DNA of 64,000 nucleotides from Pseudomonadota bacterium (GCA_021779835.1 JAJXZX010000001.1:171191-235190); one strand, 5' to 3'. Numbered from the stretch's first letter, positions 26,813 to 36,785 are shown. A program made the numbers and translations. Notes: generated from the sequence alone by a model not told the origin.

Positions 26813-29463
26813 ACTCTCCCCTTCGCGTCAACCATCCCGCGCAGTTCATACACGATCCGTAACGCCTCCAGCGGCGTCAGTTCGTCCGGCTGAATCCCCG
26901 ATAGCCGCGCCTCCACCTCCGACGCTTTCGCCATCACGCGCGGCGCAGCCGGTGCCGCCGAAAACAGCGGCAGATCGTCGATCAGCGATTGCCGCTTGGT
27001 GCCGCCCTCGCGTTCGCCCTTCTCCAGCGCCTCCAACACAACGCGCGCGCGGTTCACCACCGCCTCGGGCAGCCCTGCCAGCCGCGCCACCTGCACGCCG
27101 TAGGACCGATCCGCCGCTCCCTTGCGCACCTCATGCAGGAAAATCACGTCCCCCTGCCATTCGCGCACCGTGACAGTCGCATTTTCCACACCGCGCAGCC
27201 GCCCGGCCAGCGCCGTCATCTCGTGGTAATGCGTGGCAAACAGCGCGCGGCAACGGTTGGTATCGTGCAAATGCTCCAGCGTCGCCCAGGCAATCGACAG
27301 CCCGTCATAGGTCGCCGTCCCCCGCCCGATCTCATCCAGGATCACCAGTGCCCGGTCGTCCGCCTGATTAAGGATCGCCGCCGTCTCGACCATTTCCACC
27401 ATGAAGGTAGAGCGTCCGCGCGCCAGATCGTCCGCCGCGCCAACCCGGCTGAACAACTGGCTCACCAGCCCGATATGTGCCGACAGCGCAGGGACATAGC
27501 TGCCCATCTGCGCCAACAGGGCAATCAGCGCGTTCTGTCGCAGAAAGGTCGATTTACCCGCCATGTTCGGCCCGGTCAGCAACCAAATCGCCGGCGTTCC
27601 CCCCTCGGTCAGGTCGCAGTCATTCGCCACAAACGGCGCGCCGCCCTGCCGCCGCAGCGCGCGCTCCACCACCGGATGGCGCCCACCGGTAATCTGAAAG
27701 GCACGGCTGTCGTCCACGCGAGGCTCCACCCAATCCTCGGCGGCGGCAAGATCCGCCAGCGCCGCCGCAAGATCAATCTCGGCCAGCGCGCGCGCCGCCG
27801 TGCCAATCGCCGCTGCCCGCTCCAAAATCGCGCTTTTCAGGCCGTCATAGAGCCGCTTTTCAATCTCCAGCGCATGATTGCCCGCGTTGAGGATCTTCGT
27901 CTCGATCTCGCTCAACGGCAACGTGGTGAACCGCACCTGATTGGCCGTGGTCTGCCGGTGGATAAAGGTCTCGTTCAGCGGTGGGGCAAGCATCTTTTCC
28001 GCATGCGTCGCGGTGGTCTCGATGAAATACCCCAGCACGTTGTTATGCTTGATCTTTAGCGCCGCCACGCCGCTTTGCGTCACATAATCCGCCTGCATCC
28101 GCGCGATCACGCCGCGCCCCTCGTCGCGCAGGCTCCGCGTTTCGTCCAGTTCCGCGTCATATCCCGGCGCAATGAAGCCACCGTCGCGCGCCATCAAAGG
28201 TGGCTCGGCCACAAGCGCTTGGTCGAGCAAATCGACCAGCCCTTCGTGCCCCACCAGCGATTTTCGCGCGGTCGCCAGCAAGGGCGGCACATCCCCGTCC
28301 AGCCGCCCTGAAATGCGTCCGGCCTCCGCCAATCCATTGCGGATCGCCGCCAGATCGCGCGGCCCGCCCCGGTCAAGCGCCAGCCGCGACAAGGCCCGGT
28401 CGATATCCGGTACTTTGCGCAGATCGGCGCGCAAATCGTCGCCTAAACGTCTCTGATCCAGCAGAAAACGCACCACCGCCTGCCGCTCATGGATCTCCGC
28501 AAGGTCGCGCGACGGGCTGGACAGCCGCCGTTCCAACAACCGCCCACCGCCCCCGGTCACGGTTCGGTCAATCGCTGCCAACAGCGAGCCTTCGCGCCCG
28601 CCCGACAGGCTCGCCGTGATCTCCAAATTCCGGCGCGTCGCCGCGTCGATCTGCACCGTCCGGTTTGCCGCCTCACGCACGGGTGGCCGCAGCAGGGGCA
28701 GCTTGCCGCGTTGCGTCAGCGCCAAATAATCGACGATCGCCCCCATCGCCGACACTTCCGCCCGCGTGAATGCCCCGAACGACTCCAGTGTGCCCACCGC
28801 ATACAGCCCACACAGCCGCTTTTCCGCCGAGGTGCTGTCGAAACTCGCCCGCGCCAATGGCGTCAGCGCGGCCCCGGATTCAGTCACTATTCCTGCCAGA
28901 TCGGCCTCTTTCGCCTCACTGACCACCACCTCGCGCGGGCAAAGCCGCGCCATCTCTGGCGCCAGCCGCACCAGGGGGCAGGGCATCACGCGAAACTCGC
29001 CGGTCGAGATATCCACCCAGGCCAGCGCCGCTTCGTCGCGCACCTCGGAATACGCCGCCAGAAAATTATGCCGCCGCGCGTCCAGCAAGCTTTCCTCGGT
29101 CAGCGTCCCCGGCGTCACCAGCCGCACCACGTCGCGCCGCACCACCGATTTATAGCCGCGCTTCTTCGCCTCCGCCGGGTCCTCCAACTGCTCGGCAATC
29201 GCCACCCGGAACCCCTTGCGGATCAGTGTCAGCAGGTAGCCTTCCGACGCATGCACCGGCACGCCGCACATGGCGATATCCTCGCCCAGATGCTTGCCGC
29301 GCTTGGTCAGCGCGATATCCAGCGCCTCCGACGCGGCCACCGCATCGTCAAAAAACATCTCGTAAAAGTCGCCCATCCGGTAGAACAGCAGCGCGCCCGG
29401 ATTCTGCGCCTTGATCTCCAGATATTGCGCCATCATCGGCGTGACGTTTGCGTCGATGGTCAC
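26809..29463 (-). CDS. mutS: DNA mismatch repair protein MutS
   Basis: Mismatch-recognition ATPase of 884 residues. The mismatch-binding domain I has [14 protein letters not shown] with the Phe-X-Glu-type element, domain V has the P-loop [14 protein letters not shown] near residue 630, Walker [23 protein letters not shown] and the trans-acting [11 protein letters not shown]. The GTG at 29463 begins [18 protein letters not shown] and is preceded by a GAGGGGG ribosome binding site. The frame remains open to 29616 but that extension has no family match and would overlap the kinase gene. Divergent from the kinase. Confidence 0.96.
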   Translation of the reverse strand: MTIDANVTPMMAQYLEIKAQNPGALLFYRMGDFYEMFFDDAVAASEALDIALTKRGKHLGEDIAMCGVPVHASEGYLLTLIRKGFRVAIAEQLEDPAEAKKRGYKSVVRRDVVRLVTPGTLTEESLLDARRHNFLAAYSEVRDEAALAWVDISTGEFRVMPCPLVRLAPEMARLCPREVVVSEAKEADLAGIVTESGAALTPLARASFDSTSAEKRLCGLYAVGTLESFGAFTRAEVSAMGAIVDYLALTQRGKLPLLRPPVREAANRTVQIDAATRRNLEITASLSGGREGSLLAAIDRTVTGGGGRLLERRLSSPSRDLAEIHERQAVVRFLLDQRRLGDDLRADLRKVPDIDRALSRLALDRGGPRDLAAIRNGLAEAGRISGRLDGDVPPLLATARKSLVGHEGLVDLLDQALVAEPPLMARDGGFIAPGYDAELDETRSLRDEGRGVIARMQADYVTQSGVAALKIKHNNVLGYFIETTATHAEKMLAPPLNETFIHRQTTANQVRFTTLPLSEIETKILNAGNHALEIEKRLYDGLKSAILERAAAIGTAARALAEIDLAAALADLAAAEDWVEPRVDDSRAFQITGGRHPVVERALRRQGGAPFVANDCDLTEGGTPAIWLLTGPNMAGKSTFLRQNALIALLAQMGSYVPALSAHIGLVSQLFSRVGAADDLARGRSTFMVEMVETAAILNQADDRALVILDEIGRGTATYDGLSIAWATLEHLHDTNRCRALFATHYHEMTALAGRLRGVENATVTVREWQGDVIFLHEVRKGAADRSYGVQVARLAGLPEAVVNRARVVLEALEKGEREGGTKRQSLIDDLPLFSAAPAAPRVMAKASEVEARLSGIQPDELTPLEALRIVYELRGMVDAKGRV

Positions 29464-29587
29464 CCTGTGCCCCCTCAAATCCCGCCCCGACCCTACGAAA
29501 ACCACGGCTGCCGCGAAAGCGCGAAATCCTCCCCGTTGTTTGCGCCGGGGCCGCGCGCTATCACTGATCCGACACGCAGGGGGCGCC

Positions 29588-30463
29588 ATGGCGATTTTCA
29601 ATCTCGGCTCGATCAACGTCGATCACGTCTATCAGGTGCCGCATCTGCCGCTCCCCGGCGAAACCCTCGCGGCGCTTGGGCTGACGACTGGGCTTGGCGG
29701 GAAGGGCGCGAACCAATCCGTCGCTGCCGCGCGGGCAGGCGCCAAGACGTTTCATATTGGCGCGGTTGGGTCTGACGGCGGCTGGATTTTTGAGCAATTG
29801 CGCGGCTTTGGTATCGAAACCACGCATATTGCGACGCTCACTGGACCAACCGGCCACGCCATCATCAACGTCGATCGCGCCGGCGAAAACGCCATCGTCC
29901 TGCTGCCCGGCGCGAATTTTGGGCTGGAACAGAGCCACATTGAGGCCGCGCTTGCCGCAGCCCTTCCCGGTGACATCCTGCTTTTGCAAAACGAAACCAC
30001 CCTGCAATCCGAGACCGCGCGCAGCGCGCTTAGCCACGGGCTTCGCGTCATCTACTCCGCCGCGCCGTTTGACATCGCCGCCGTCCGCGCCGTGCTTCCC
30101 TTCATTTCGATGCTGGTGGTGAACGAGGTCGAGGCCGCGCAACTGACCGCCGCCATTGGCAAACCGCTCACCGCGCTCGCCGTGCCTGACATCATCGTCA
30201 CCAAAGGCGCGCAGGGCGCAGAGTGGATTTCCGCTGGAACAGAGCCGCTTTTCACCCCCGCTTTCCGGGTCAAGCCGGTCGATACCACTGGAGCCGGTGA
30301 TTGCTTCATCGGCTCGCTCGCGGCAGCCCTTGACCGTGGCCTGACCCGCCCCGCCGCCATGCGCTACGCCGCCGCCGCCGCCGCGCTACAGGTCACGCGT
30401 CCCGGCGCCTCCGCCGCAATGCCGACCCGCGCCGAGGTCGAAACCTTCCTTTCCCAACACTGA
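29588..30463 (+). CDS. PfkB family carbohydrate kinase (ribokinase-like)
   Basis: ATP-dependent sugar or nucleoside kinase of 291 residues. It opens [24 protein letters not shown], the usual ribokinase entry, with [17 protein letters not shown] (substrate-binding Gly-rich loop) near residues 36-52. The anion hole and catalytic Asp are in [18 protein letters not shown] near residue 235. The start at 29588 has a ribosome binding site upstream; a longer frame from 29411 lacks similarity. Substrate is unknown. It is followed by an aminotransferase (12 bases) and a sulfotransferase-like gene. Confidence 0.88.
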   Translation: MAIFNLGSINVDHVYQVPHLPLPGETLAALGLTTGLGGKGANQSVAAARAGAKTFHIGAVGSDGGWIFEQLRGFGIETTHIATLTGPTGHAIINVDRAGENAIVLLPGANFGLEQSHIEAALAAALPGDILLLQNETTLQSETARSALSHGLRVIYSAAPFDIAAVRAVLPFISMLVVNEVEAAQLTAAIGKPLTALAVPDIIVTKGAQGAEWISAGTEPLFTPAFRVKPVDTTGAGDCFIGSLAAALDRGLTRPAAMRYAAAAAALQVTRPGASAAMPTRAEVETFLSQH

Positions 30464-30475
30464 ACCGGAGCCGTC

Positions 30476-31372
30476 ATGGATCACCTCACCACCCATCAGG
30501 CAGAGGAAGACGCCCGCAACGAGGCGATCCTGATCTACGTCAACGGTCAGATCGTCCCCAAGCAAGACGCGAAAATCAGTGTCTATGACAGCGGATTCAT
30601 GTTGGGCGACGGCGTGTGGGAGGGTTTGCGTCTCTATAACGGTCGCTGGGCTTTCCTTGACGATCACCTTGATCGCCTGTTCGAAGCGGCGAAGGCCATC
30701 GACCTTGATATTGGCCTGACGCGCGAGGGCGTCGTCGAGGCGCTGGAAAATCTGCGGGCCGCGAACCAGATGGAAACCGACGCGCATGCCCGCCTGATGG
30801 TGACGCGCGGCGTCAAGACCCGGCCGTTTCAGCATCCCTCGCTGTCGCGTTCCGGCCCGACCGTGGTCATCATTCTTGAACACTCGAAGCCTAAAATCCC
30901 GCGTCCGATCCGCCTCGCCACCGTGCCGCACATGCGTGGCATGCCGATGACGCAAGATCCCAAGCTCAACTCTCACTCCAAACTCAACTGCATCCTCGCC
31001 TGCATCGCCGCCGAAAAGGCCGGCGCGGACGAGGCGCTGATGTTGGACGTGCATGGCTTCGTGAACACCACCAACGCCTGCAACTTCTTCATCGTGCGCA
31101 AGGGCGCGGTTTGGACCTCGACCGGCGACTATTGCATGAATGGCATCACCCGCCAGAAGGTCATCGACCTCTGCCGCGCCAACGCTATCCCGGTCTTCGA
31201 GCGCAACTTCTCGCTGGTCGACACCTACGGCGCGGACGAGGCGTTTCTCACCGGCACTTTCGGCGCGCAAACTCCGGTTGGCAGCATTGATGGGCGTCAG
31301 ATCGGCTCGGGCGAGATGGGGCCGATGACCGCCCGACTGCGCGCGCTCTACAAATCCCTGATCGAGGTGTAG
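30476..31372 (+). CDS. Aminotransferase class IV (branched-chain or D-amino-acid type)
   Basis: Pyridoxal-phosphate enzyme of 298 residues. The N-terminal ISVYDSGFMLGDGVWEGLRLYNG is the class IV entry, and the Schiff-base Lys is expected in NSHSKLNCILA near residue 170. The cofactor-binding segment EALMLDVHGFVNTTNACNFFIVRKG and GITRQKVIDLC follow. It could be a branched-chain transaminase or a D-alanine-type enzyme; residues at the substrate pocket cannot decide by eye. It stands between the PfkB kinase and the sulfotransferase-like gene, all in one direction. Confidence 0.87.
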   Translation: MDHLTTHQAEEDARNEAILIYVNGQIVPKQDAKISVYDSGFMLGDGVWEGLRLYNGRWAFLDDHLDRLFEAAKAIDLDIGLTREGVVEALENLRAANQMETDAHARLMVTRGVKTRPFQHPSLSRSGPTVVIILEHSKPKIPRPIRLATVPHMRGMPMTQDPKLNSHSKLNCILACIAAEKAGADEALMLDVHGFVNTTNACNFFIVRKGAVWTSTGDYCMNGITRQKVIDLCRANAIPVFERNFSLVDTYGADEAFLTGTFGAQTPVGSIDGRQIGSGEMGPMTARLRALYKSLIEV

Positions 31373-31390
31373 CCGCATGTTATATGCATC

Positions 31391-31410
31391 AAATACATAC
31401 GAAATACATA
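31391..31410. repeat. Tandem AAATACATA repeat in a short AT-rich spacer
   Basis: AAATACATA occurs at 31391-31399 and 31402-31410, in an AT-rich spacer (about 31379-31412) of an otherwise GC-rich region, immediately before the sulfotransferase-like gene. It could be an operator or an internal promoter; no matching regulator is known. Confidence 0.4.
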
Positions 31411-31420
31411 TGGTTGCTGC

Positions 31421-32140
31421 ATGATGAAAATCGCCATGTGGTCCGGGCCCCGCAACCTCTCCACCGCGCTGATGTATGCCTTCGCCGCGCGCCCCGATTG
31501 TGCCGTGTGGGACGAGCCGTTTTACGCCGCCTACCTCCGCGAAACTGGTATCGATCACCCGATGCGTGACGCCATAATTGCCGCGAATGAGGTCGATGCA
31601 GAGCGCATTTCCGCCGCCTGTGCTGGCGCGGCTCCAGGCGATAAAACCCTGTTTTATCAAAAGCATATGACCCTTCACATGCTCCCAGGCTTTGGCCGGA
31701 GCTTCATGCGCGCCTGCGAAAACGTCTTTCTGATCCGCCATCCCGCCCGCGTCGTGGCCAGCTACGCCAAGAAACGCGAAGGGCCAACGCTTGCGGACAT
31801 CGGGTTCACCCAACAAGCGGCGCTGTTTGACGAGGTCGCGGGCTGGATGGGTCGCCCGCCGCTGGTTATCGATAGCGCCGATATCCGCGCTAACCCACTG
31901 GAAAAATTAACTAAACTGTGCGGAGCTTTGGGGGTTCCATTCATGGAGCAGATGCTGCACTGGCCTGCCGGACCCAAGCCATTCGATGGCGTTTGGGCGC
32001 CGCACTGGTATGGCGCCGTTCATCGCTCCACCGGCTTCGAAGACCCCGAGGGCCCGCTTCCCGACCTGCCACCGGACTATGCCCGCCTGGCCGAGGCGGC
32101 GCTGCCGTATTACGACCGTTTGCGTGCTTTCGCCCTGTGA
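31421..32140 (+). CDS. Sulfotransferase-like P-loop protein
   Basis: A 239-residue protein with a 5'-phosphosulfate-binding-like loop at the N-terminus (WSGPRNLSTALMYAFA) and the later NVFLIRHPARVVASYAKK segment, which fits the 3'-phosphate-binding RxxR/Ser region of sulfotransferases. No signal peptide. Members of this group are common in alphaproteobacteria and have no assigned acceptor. Two adjacent Met codons begin the protein. The order kinase-aminotransferase-sulfotransferase suggests modification of a small amino-acid-derived metabolite; that is inference. Confidence 0.75.
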   Translation: MMKIAMWSGPRNLSTALMYAFAARPDCAVWDEPFYAAYLRETGIDHPMRDAIIAANEVDAERISAACAGAAPGDKTLFYQKHMTLHMLPGFGRSFMRACENVFLIRHPARVVASYAKKREGPTLADIGFTQQAALFDEVAGWMGRPPLVIDSADIRANPLEKLTKLCGALGVPFMEQMLHWPAGPKPFDGVWAPHWYGAVHRSTGFEDPEGPLPDLPPDYARLAEAALPYYDRLRAFAL

Positions 32141-32143
32141 AAA

Positions 32144-32169
32144 CGGGGGCCAGCTTGCGCTAACCCCCG
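32144..32169. terminator. Weak hairpin between the sulfotransferase-like gene and argG
   Basis: CGGGGG (32144-32149) can pair with CCCCCG (32164-32169) across 14 bases, between convergent genes. There is no T tract, so strength is uncertain. Confidence 0.3.
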
Positions 32170-32195
32170 CCATATTTCACTTATAAAACAGCCGC

Positions 32196-33419
32196 TTACT
32201 TAAAGCGTGCATTCCGCGTCGCGATCAGTTTTAGCCGCAGCGCGTTCAGCTTGATAAAGCCTGCCGCGTCCTTCTGATCATAGGCGCCCGCATCTTCTTC
32301 AAACGTCACATGCGCCTCGGAATACAGCGAATGCTCCGACCACCGCGCCACGGTCCGTGCAGAGCCCTTGTAAAGCTTCACGCGCACGGTTCCGGACACA
32401 TGTTCTTGTGACTTGTCGATCAGCGCCTGCAACATCTCGCGTTCCGGCGAATACCAGAAGCCGTTGTAGATCAGTTCTGCATAGCGCGGCATGATCGAAT
32501 CTTTCAGGTGCCCGGCGCCAGAATCGAGCGTGATCTGCTCAATCCCGCGATGCGCTTCCAGCAGGATCGTGCCGCCGGGTGTCTCATAAATCCCGCGGGA
32601 TTTCATGCCAACAAAGCGGTTCTCAACCAGATCAAGCCGCCCGACGCCATGTTTTCCACCCAGTTCATTCAGCTTGGTCAGGATCGCAGCCGGGCTCATC
32701 GTCACGCCATCAATGGCAACGGCGTCGCCTTTTTCAAACGTGATTTCAACCAGTTGCGGCGTGTTCGGCGCATCTTCCGGGTTCACGGTGCGCTGGTAAA
32801 CATACTCCGGCGCTTCGTTGGCGGGGTTCTCCAGCGCCTTCCCTTCGGAGGAGGTATGCAGAAGGTTGGCGTCCACCGAGAAGGGTGCCTCGCCGCGCTT
32901 GTCTTTGGCGATCGGGATCTGGTTCGTTTCGGCAAACTCCAGCAGCCTGGTGCGGCTGGTCAGCGACCATTCCCGCCACGGCGCGATCACCCTGATATGG
33001 GGGTTAAGCGCATAGGCCGTCAGCTCAAAGCGGACCTGATCGTTGCCCTTGCCGGTCGCGCCATGCGCCACCGCGTCGGCACCGGTCATCGCAGCAATTT
33101 CGACCAGACGTTTGGCAATCAGCGGCCGCGCGATCGAGGTGCCAAGCAGATACAGCCCCTCGTACAACGCGTTGGCGCGGAACATGGGGAACACAAAATC
33201 GCGTACGAATTCTTCGCGGACATCCTCGATATAGATGTTCGACGGCTTGATCCCCAGCAGTTCCGCCTTTTTCCGCGCAGGCTCCAACTCTTCGCCCTGG
33301 CCGAGATCGGCGGTGAAGGTCACCACCTCGCAGCCATATTCGGTTTGCAGCCATTTGAGGATGATCGAGGTGTCCAGCCCCCCCGAATAGGCAAGGACGA
33401 CTTTCTTGGGCGCGGACAT
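32196..33419 (-). CDS. argG: Argininosuccinate synthase
   Basis: Joins citrulline and aspartate at the cost of ATP in arginine synthesis; 407 residues from the ATG at 33419. The PP-loop [17 protein letters not shown] lies near residues 8-24; [15 protein letters not shown] and the substrate-binding [19 protein letters not shown] are also conserved. Five upstream codons are in frame but add no family sequence. The gene is single, convergent with the sulfotransferase-like gene and followed upstream by an Hpt gene. Confidence 0.97.
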   Translation of the reverse strand: MSAPKKVVLAYSGGLDTSIILKWLQTEYGCEVVTFTADLGQGEELEPARKKAELLGIKPSNIYIEDVREEFVRDFVFPMFRANALYEGLYLLGTSIARPLIAKRLVEIAAMTGADAVAHGATGKGNDQVRFELTAYALNPHIRVIAPWREWSLTSRTRLLEFAETNQIPIAKDKRGEAPFSVDANLLHTSSEGKALENPANEAPEYVYQRTVNPEDAPNTPQLVEITFEKGDAVAIDGVTMSPAAILTKLNELGGKHGVGRLDLVENRFVGMKSRGIYETPGGTILLEAHRGIEQITLDSGAGHLKDSIMPRYAELIYNGFWYSPEREMLQALIDKSQEHVSGTVRVKLYKGSARTVARWSEHSLYSEAHVTFEEDAGAYDQKDAAGFIKLNALRLKLIATRNARFK

Positions 33420-33501
33420 CGAAGACTCCTGCAAACATTGGCGATTGCGACGCGATTATCGCGTTTCCAGCACGAGGGCAAGCGATGGGCGCGGCGCGGT
33501 A

Positions 33502-33834
33502 TTACCCGCTAGGCTTTCGCCCCGGGGGATGTTTACCAAGGAACTCTTGCCTCGACGCCCGATATCGCGCCGATATTGCGCGAGCGTCGACCGCTTTCCC
33601 GGCAGCCGCCTCCCGCTCTCCGGCGTGACAGATCGCGGCAAAATCGACAAAGCCAATGTTGAGCGCACTTCCCTTCAGGAAATGCAATGCGGCCTCGCTT
33701 GCCGCTGGTGTCGTCGCCCCGTTGAGGCGATCCAGCGCCTCGTCCACTTCTTCAAGAAAAAGCGCAACAACCTCTGCAAAGTCATCCTCTCCAATTTCCG
33801 CCCGCAAGCAGGCCACGCGCTGCCAATCAATCAT
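33502..33834 (-). CDS. Histidine phosphotransfer (Hpt) domain protein
   Basis: A single-domain protein of 110 residues. The segment ALHFLKGSALNIGFVDFAAICHAGE holds the phospho-acceptor His (ALHFLKGSA) and the following Gly and acidic residues expected of an Hpt domain. No other domain is present, so it would shuttle phosphate between a hybrid kinase and a response regulator. It lies 158 bases from, and divergent to, a receiver-phosphatase gene that may be its partner. Confidence 0.8.
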   Translation of the reverse strand: MIDWQRVACLRAEIGEDDFAEVVALFLEEVDEALDRLNGATTPAASEAALHFLKGSALNIGFVDFAAICHAGEREAAAGKAVDARAISARYRASRQEFLGKHPPGRKPSG

Positions 33835-33916
33835 TTCAAACCCCGTTCGCGTATTTTCCCGAGCCTAGGCTGCCAGTGTGGCGGTTAATTTTGGGTGGCG
33901 CGCCTCGCGCTGATTG

Positions 33917-33939
33917 CCGGTAATTTTAGCATTTACCGG
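33917..33939. promoter_or_regulatory. Inverted repeat in the hpt/receiver-phosphatase divergent region
   Basis: CCGGTAA (33917-33923) and TTACCGG (33933-33939) form a perfect 7-bp inverted repeat with a 9-base centre in the 158-base region that must hold both promoters. It is a candidate operator; no regulator is known. Confidence 0.35.
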
Positions 33940-33992
33940 ACCTTAAGGCACCCGGTCCAAGGCTTGCCGAACCGATCTAATGGGGGCCGCCG

Positions 33993-35276
33993 GTGCAACG
34001 TCTCGCACAGAAGATATATGATCCGATGCTCAGCCGCGCGCCGGTTGCGCCGCGTAGCGTGCTCGTGGTCGATGACAGCCGTGCGCAGCGCAAGATCCTG
34101 ACGGCGTCGCTGCTGCGGCGAGGCTATCATGTGATCGAAGCCGGGTCGGGAGAGGAGGCGTTGGAGCGGTGCCGCCAGACCCGTTTTGATATCATCCTTA
34201 GCGACTGGATGATGCCCGGCATGTCGGGGATTGAGTTTTGCCAGGCGTTCCGCGCCATGCCGCGCGAGACCTATGGCTATTTCATCCTGCTGACCTCCCG
34301 CACGGAAAAGGGCGAGGCCGCGCATGGGCTTGATGCCGGCGCCGACGATTTTCTGGCCAAGCCGGTCGATTCAGACGAGTTGCACGCCCGCATTACCGCC
34401 GGAGAGCGTATTTTGCGGATGGAGCGGGAATTGACCGACAAGAACCAGCTCATCGGGAAGGCGCTGGCCGAGATACAAAAGCTTTACAGCTCGCTTGACC
34501 GGGATTTGGTCGAGGCGCGACGTTTGCAACAATCGCTCGTGCGAGAGCGGCATCGCGACTTCGAAACGGCGACGGCTTCGTTGCTGCTCCGGCCCAGTGG
34601 CCATGTGGGGGGTGACCTTGTTGGCTTTTTCCCGATTGGTAATGCCAGGGTTGGCCTGTTTGCCATTGACGTTTCAGGCCACGGTGTGACCTCCGCGATC
34701 ATGACGGCCCGGTTGGCGGGCGTCCTGTCCGGCGCGGCGCCAGAGCGTAACATCGCCCTGATGCCCGGCGGTGACGGCACCTTTGTCGGGCGGCAGCCCT
34801 GTGAAATTGCGGCGGCGCTTAACGCGATGCTTTTGGATGATATCCAGACCGATCAATATCTTACGATGCTGTATGCGGAACTTGACCTGACCAACGGAAA
34901 CGTGGCGATGGTTCAGGCGGGTCACCCGCATCCGGCGGTGCAGCGTGCGGATGGGGGGGTGGAGTATCTGGGAACCGGTGGCCCGCCCATTGGCTTGCTG
35001 GCGGATGCCACCTACGAAACCATCCATGCAACGCTGTTGCCCGGCGACCGGCTATTTGCGATGTCCGACGGCTTCACCGAATGTGTATGCTCCGCCGGAC
35101 GCGAACTTGGCGAGGACGGACTGGCCGAGATGGTGAAGGCGAACGCGCCCCTTGTCGGCATGTCATTTCTGGACGCGATGGTGTGGGATTTGCAGGTTTA
35201 CGCGGGCGGCAAGGATTTCAGAGACGACGTGTCCGCATTCCTGATCGAATATCGTGGTCCAGCGGGCGCGGGTTAA
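33993..35276 (+). CDS. Receiver domain-PP2C (SpoIIE/RsbU-type) phosphatase fusion
   Basis: A 427-residue fusion. The N-terminal receiver domain (about residues 22-135) has SVLVVDDSRAQRK with the acidic pair, ILSDWMMPGMSG with the phospho-acceptor Asp, and the conserved Thr/Lys (LLTSRTEK, LAKPVD). A coiled linker follows, then a PPM-type serine phosphatase (residues about 190-420) with GGDLVGFFPI and AIDVSGHGVTSA metal ligands and FAMSDGFTECV. Such proteins dephosphorylate anti-sigma antagonists in partner switching, as RbaY does in Rhodobacter capsulatus. Start is GTG with a GGGGG nearby; an ATG at 34026 is an alternative. Confidence 0.86.
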   Translation: MQRLAQKIYDPMLSRAPVAPRSVLVVDDSRAQRKILTASLLRRGYHVIEAGSGEEALERCRQTRFDIILSDWMMPGMSGIEFCQAFRAMPRETYGYFILLTSRTEKGEAAHGLDAGADDFLAKPVDSDELHARITAGERILRMERELTDKNQLIGKALAEIQKLYSSLDRDLVEARRLQQSLVRERHRDFETATASLLLRPSGHVGGDLVGFFPIGNARVGLFAIDVSGHGVTSAIMTARLAGVLSGAAPERNIALMPGGDGTFVGRQPCEIAAALNAMLLDDIQTDQYLTMLYAELDLTNGNVAMVQAGHPHPAVQRADGGVEYLGTGGPPIGLLADATYETIHATLLPGDRLFAMSDGFTECVCSAGRELGEDGLAEMVKANAPLVGMSFLDAMVWDLQVYAGGKDFRDDVSAFLIEYRGPAGAG

Positions 35277-35707
35277 AGCAGCAGGCTAAGGAAATGACGA
35301 TCGCCATCATTGCCGACAGCGCGAGTCGCTTCCCCGATCGACATCCAAACCGCCGTGTGGCCTGCCTCAACCGGCGGCCCAAGGCGCAGGACCGGTCGCG
35401 CCAGATACACCGTGCAGAGCTTTTCTGCCCAGATCTCGTATTCCGGCATAAAGGTGAAACGCCGAAACGCACCCAGACGCCGCCCGACCGAAATCCGCCA
35501 TCCGGTCTCTTCGATCACTTCCCGGTGCAGTGCCTGCAGGGGCGATTCGCCCGGATCGATACCCCCACCGGGCAGCTGAAACTCGGGCGCCGGCATCGAC
35601 TGGTGTGTCATCAGAATCGAGCTTCCGCTGCGAAGGATCGCATAAGCGCCCGCGCGCAGGCGATATTTCTGCCCCCTGTGGGGCGCCTCGCCAAATCGTC
35701 TGATCAT
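35273..35707 (-). CDS. Nudix hydrolase
   Basis: A 144-residue Nudix protein from the ATG at 35707. The Nudix box fits GGGIDPGESPLQALHREVIEETGWRI with the REXXEE core (REVIEE) near residues 50-72. Substrate unknown. The longer frame to 35785 would overlap the RpoH-like promoter of hslO and add residues without similarity. Its stop overlaps the end of the convergent receiver-phosphatase gene by four bases, and it is divergent from hslO. Confidence 0.85.
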   Translation of the reverse strand: MIRRFGEAPHRGQKYRLRAGAYAILRSGSSILMTHQSMPAPEFQLPGGGIDPGESPLQALHREVIEETGWRISVGRRLGAFRRFTFMPEYEIWAEKLCTVYLARPVLRLGPPVEAGHTAVWMSIGEATRAVGNDGDRHFLSLLL

Positions 35708-35716
35708 TCCTGCACC

Positions 35717-35746
35717 CTTGGCCCGATTGTTGCCGTCCCTATATAG
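35717..35746 (+). promoter_or_regulatory. RpoH-type (heat-shock) promoter of hslO
   Basis: CTTG (35717-35720), a 17-base spacer and CCTATAT (35738-35744) match the alphaproteobacterial sigma-32 consensus CTTG-N17-18-CYTATNT exactly. It lies 40 bases before the hslO ATG at 35784. Confidence 0.75.
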
Positions 35747-35783
35747 TCGGGGTATGCCAAGGCTGACGCCGCAAGGAAACCCC

Positions 35784-36785
35784 ATGACACTCGGATCTCA
35801 AATTGCCTGGGACGATACCGTCCTTCCCTTCCAGCTGGACCGCGCAGATGTGCGGGGACGGGTGGTGCGCCTTGATGGTGCGCTGGACCGGATTCTGGCC
35901 CAGCACGACTACCCCACCCCAATTGGCGCCCTGGTGGCCGAGGCGGCCTTGCTGACCGCGTTGATCGGTCAGACGATCAAGCTGCGCTGGCGCTTGTCGC
36001 TTCAGGTTCGCGGCAACGGTGCGGCGCGTATGATCGCGACCGATTATTATGCGCCAACCGAAGAGGGCGGACCGTCGCGGATGCGTGCGTACGCGAACTT
36101 TGACCCAAGCCTGGTCGATGGTGCGGAAACACCCTTTGACCTGATCGGTGACGGCTATTTCGTCATCGTTCTGGATCAGGGCGACGGGATGGTGCCGTAT
36201 CAGGGCATCACGCCGATCTCAGGCACCTCGCTTTCGGCCTGCGCAGAGACCTATTTTGCGCAATCCGAACAGCTTCCAACCCGGTTTGAGCTGACGTTTG
36301 GCCTTTCGCAAGCCCCCGGTCAGGCGCCGCATTGGCGCGCGGGCGGTGTGATGTTGCAGCATATGCCCAAGGCATCGCCCTTTGCCAAGGATAGCGGCGG
36401 ATCGGGCGAGGGCGGCTTGTTGGCCCCCGCCGATATTCTCGCGGGCGATGACGAGGAAAACTGGACGCGGGTGAATGTCCTGCTGGATACGGTGGAGGAG
36501 ATCGAGCTGGTCGGCCCGACGGTGCATCCGACCGATTTGTTGGTCCGCCTGTTCCACGAGGAGGGCCCACGCGTGTTCGACCCGCAGCCAGTCGCGTTCG
36601 GTTGTTCCTGTTCGGCCGAGAAGGTGCGGCAAAGCCTGTCCATCTATACTCAGGACGACATCGCCGAAATGGTGACGGACGCGGGAATTGTCACCGCAGA
36701 CTGCCAGTTCTGCGGGGCGCATTACGAGTTTGATCCTCAGGAGCTCGGCCAACACGGGGCGGAGGTAGACGGTGGACGCGCATAA
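35784..36785 (+). CDS. hslO: Redox-regulated molecular chaperone Hsp33
   Basis: Holdase of 333 residues activated by oxidation, which protects proteins against oxidative unfolding. The N-terminal domain is complete, and the C-terminal zinc centre is visible as GCSCSAEKVRQSL and DCQFCGAHY, the four redox Cys residues of the family. The ATG at 35784 has a GGA-type ribosome binding site; the frame continues upstream but would pass through a heat-shock promoter. It is heat- and oxidation-linked with the RpoH-type promoter ahead of it. Its end overlaps the Nudix gene that follows. Confidence 0.94.
   Translation: MTLGSQIAWDDTVLPFQLDRADVRGRVVRLDGALDRILAQHDYPTPIGALVAEAALLTALIGQTIKLRWRLSLQVRGNGAARMIATDYYAPTEEGGPSRMRAYANFDPSLVDGAETPFDLIGDGYFVIVLDQGDGMVPYQGITPISGTSLSACAETYFAQSEQLPTRFELTFGLSQAPGQAPHWRAGGVMLQHMPKASPFAKDSGGSGEGGLLAPADILAGDDEENWTRVNVLLDTVEEIELVGPTVHPTDLLVRLFHEEGPRVFDPQPVAFGCSCSAEKVRQSLSIYTQDDIAEMVTDAGIVTADCQFCGAHYEFDPQELGQHGAEVDGGRA

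Noticed and set aside
29464..29587. Extension of mutS and of the kinase gene into each other's 5' region
   Set aside because: Both longer frames lack family similarity. GTG at 29463 and ATG at 29588 have ribosome binding sites and give normal lengths.
30386..31816. A 476-codon minus frame across the aminotransferase and sulfotransferase genes
   Set aside because: It spans two well-supported plus-strand genes and has no family motifs. High GC content keeps antisense frames open.
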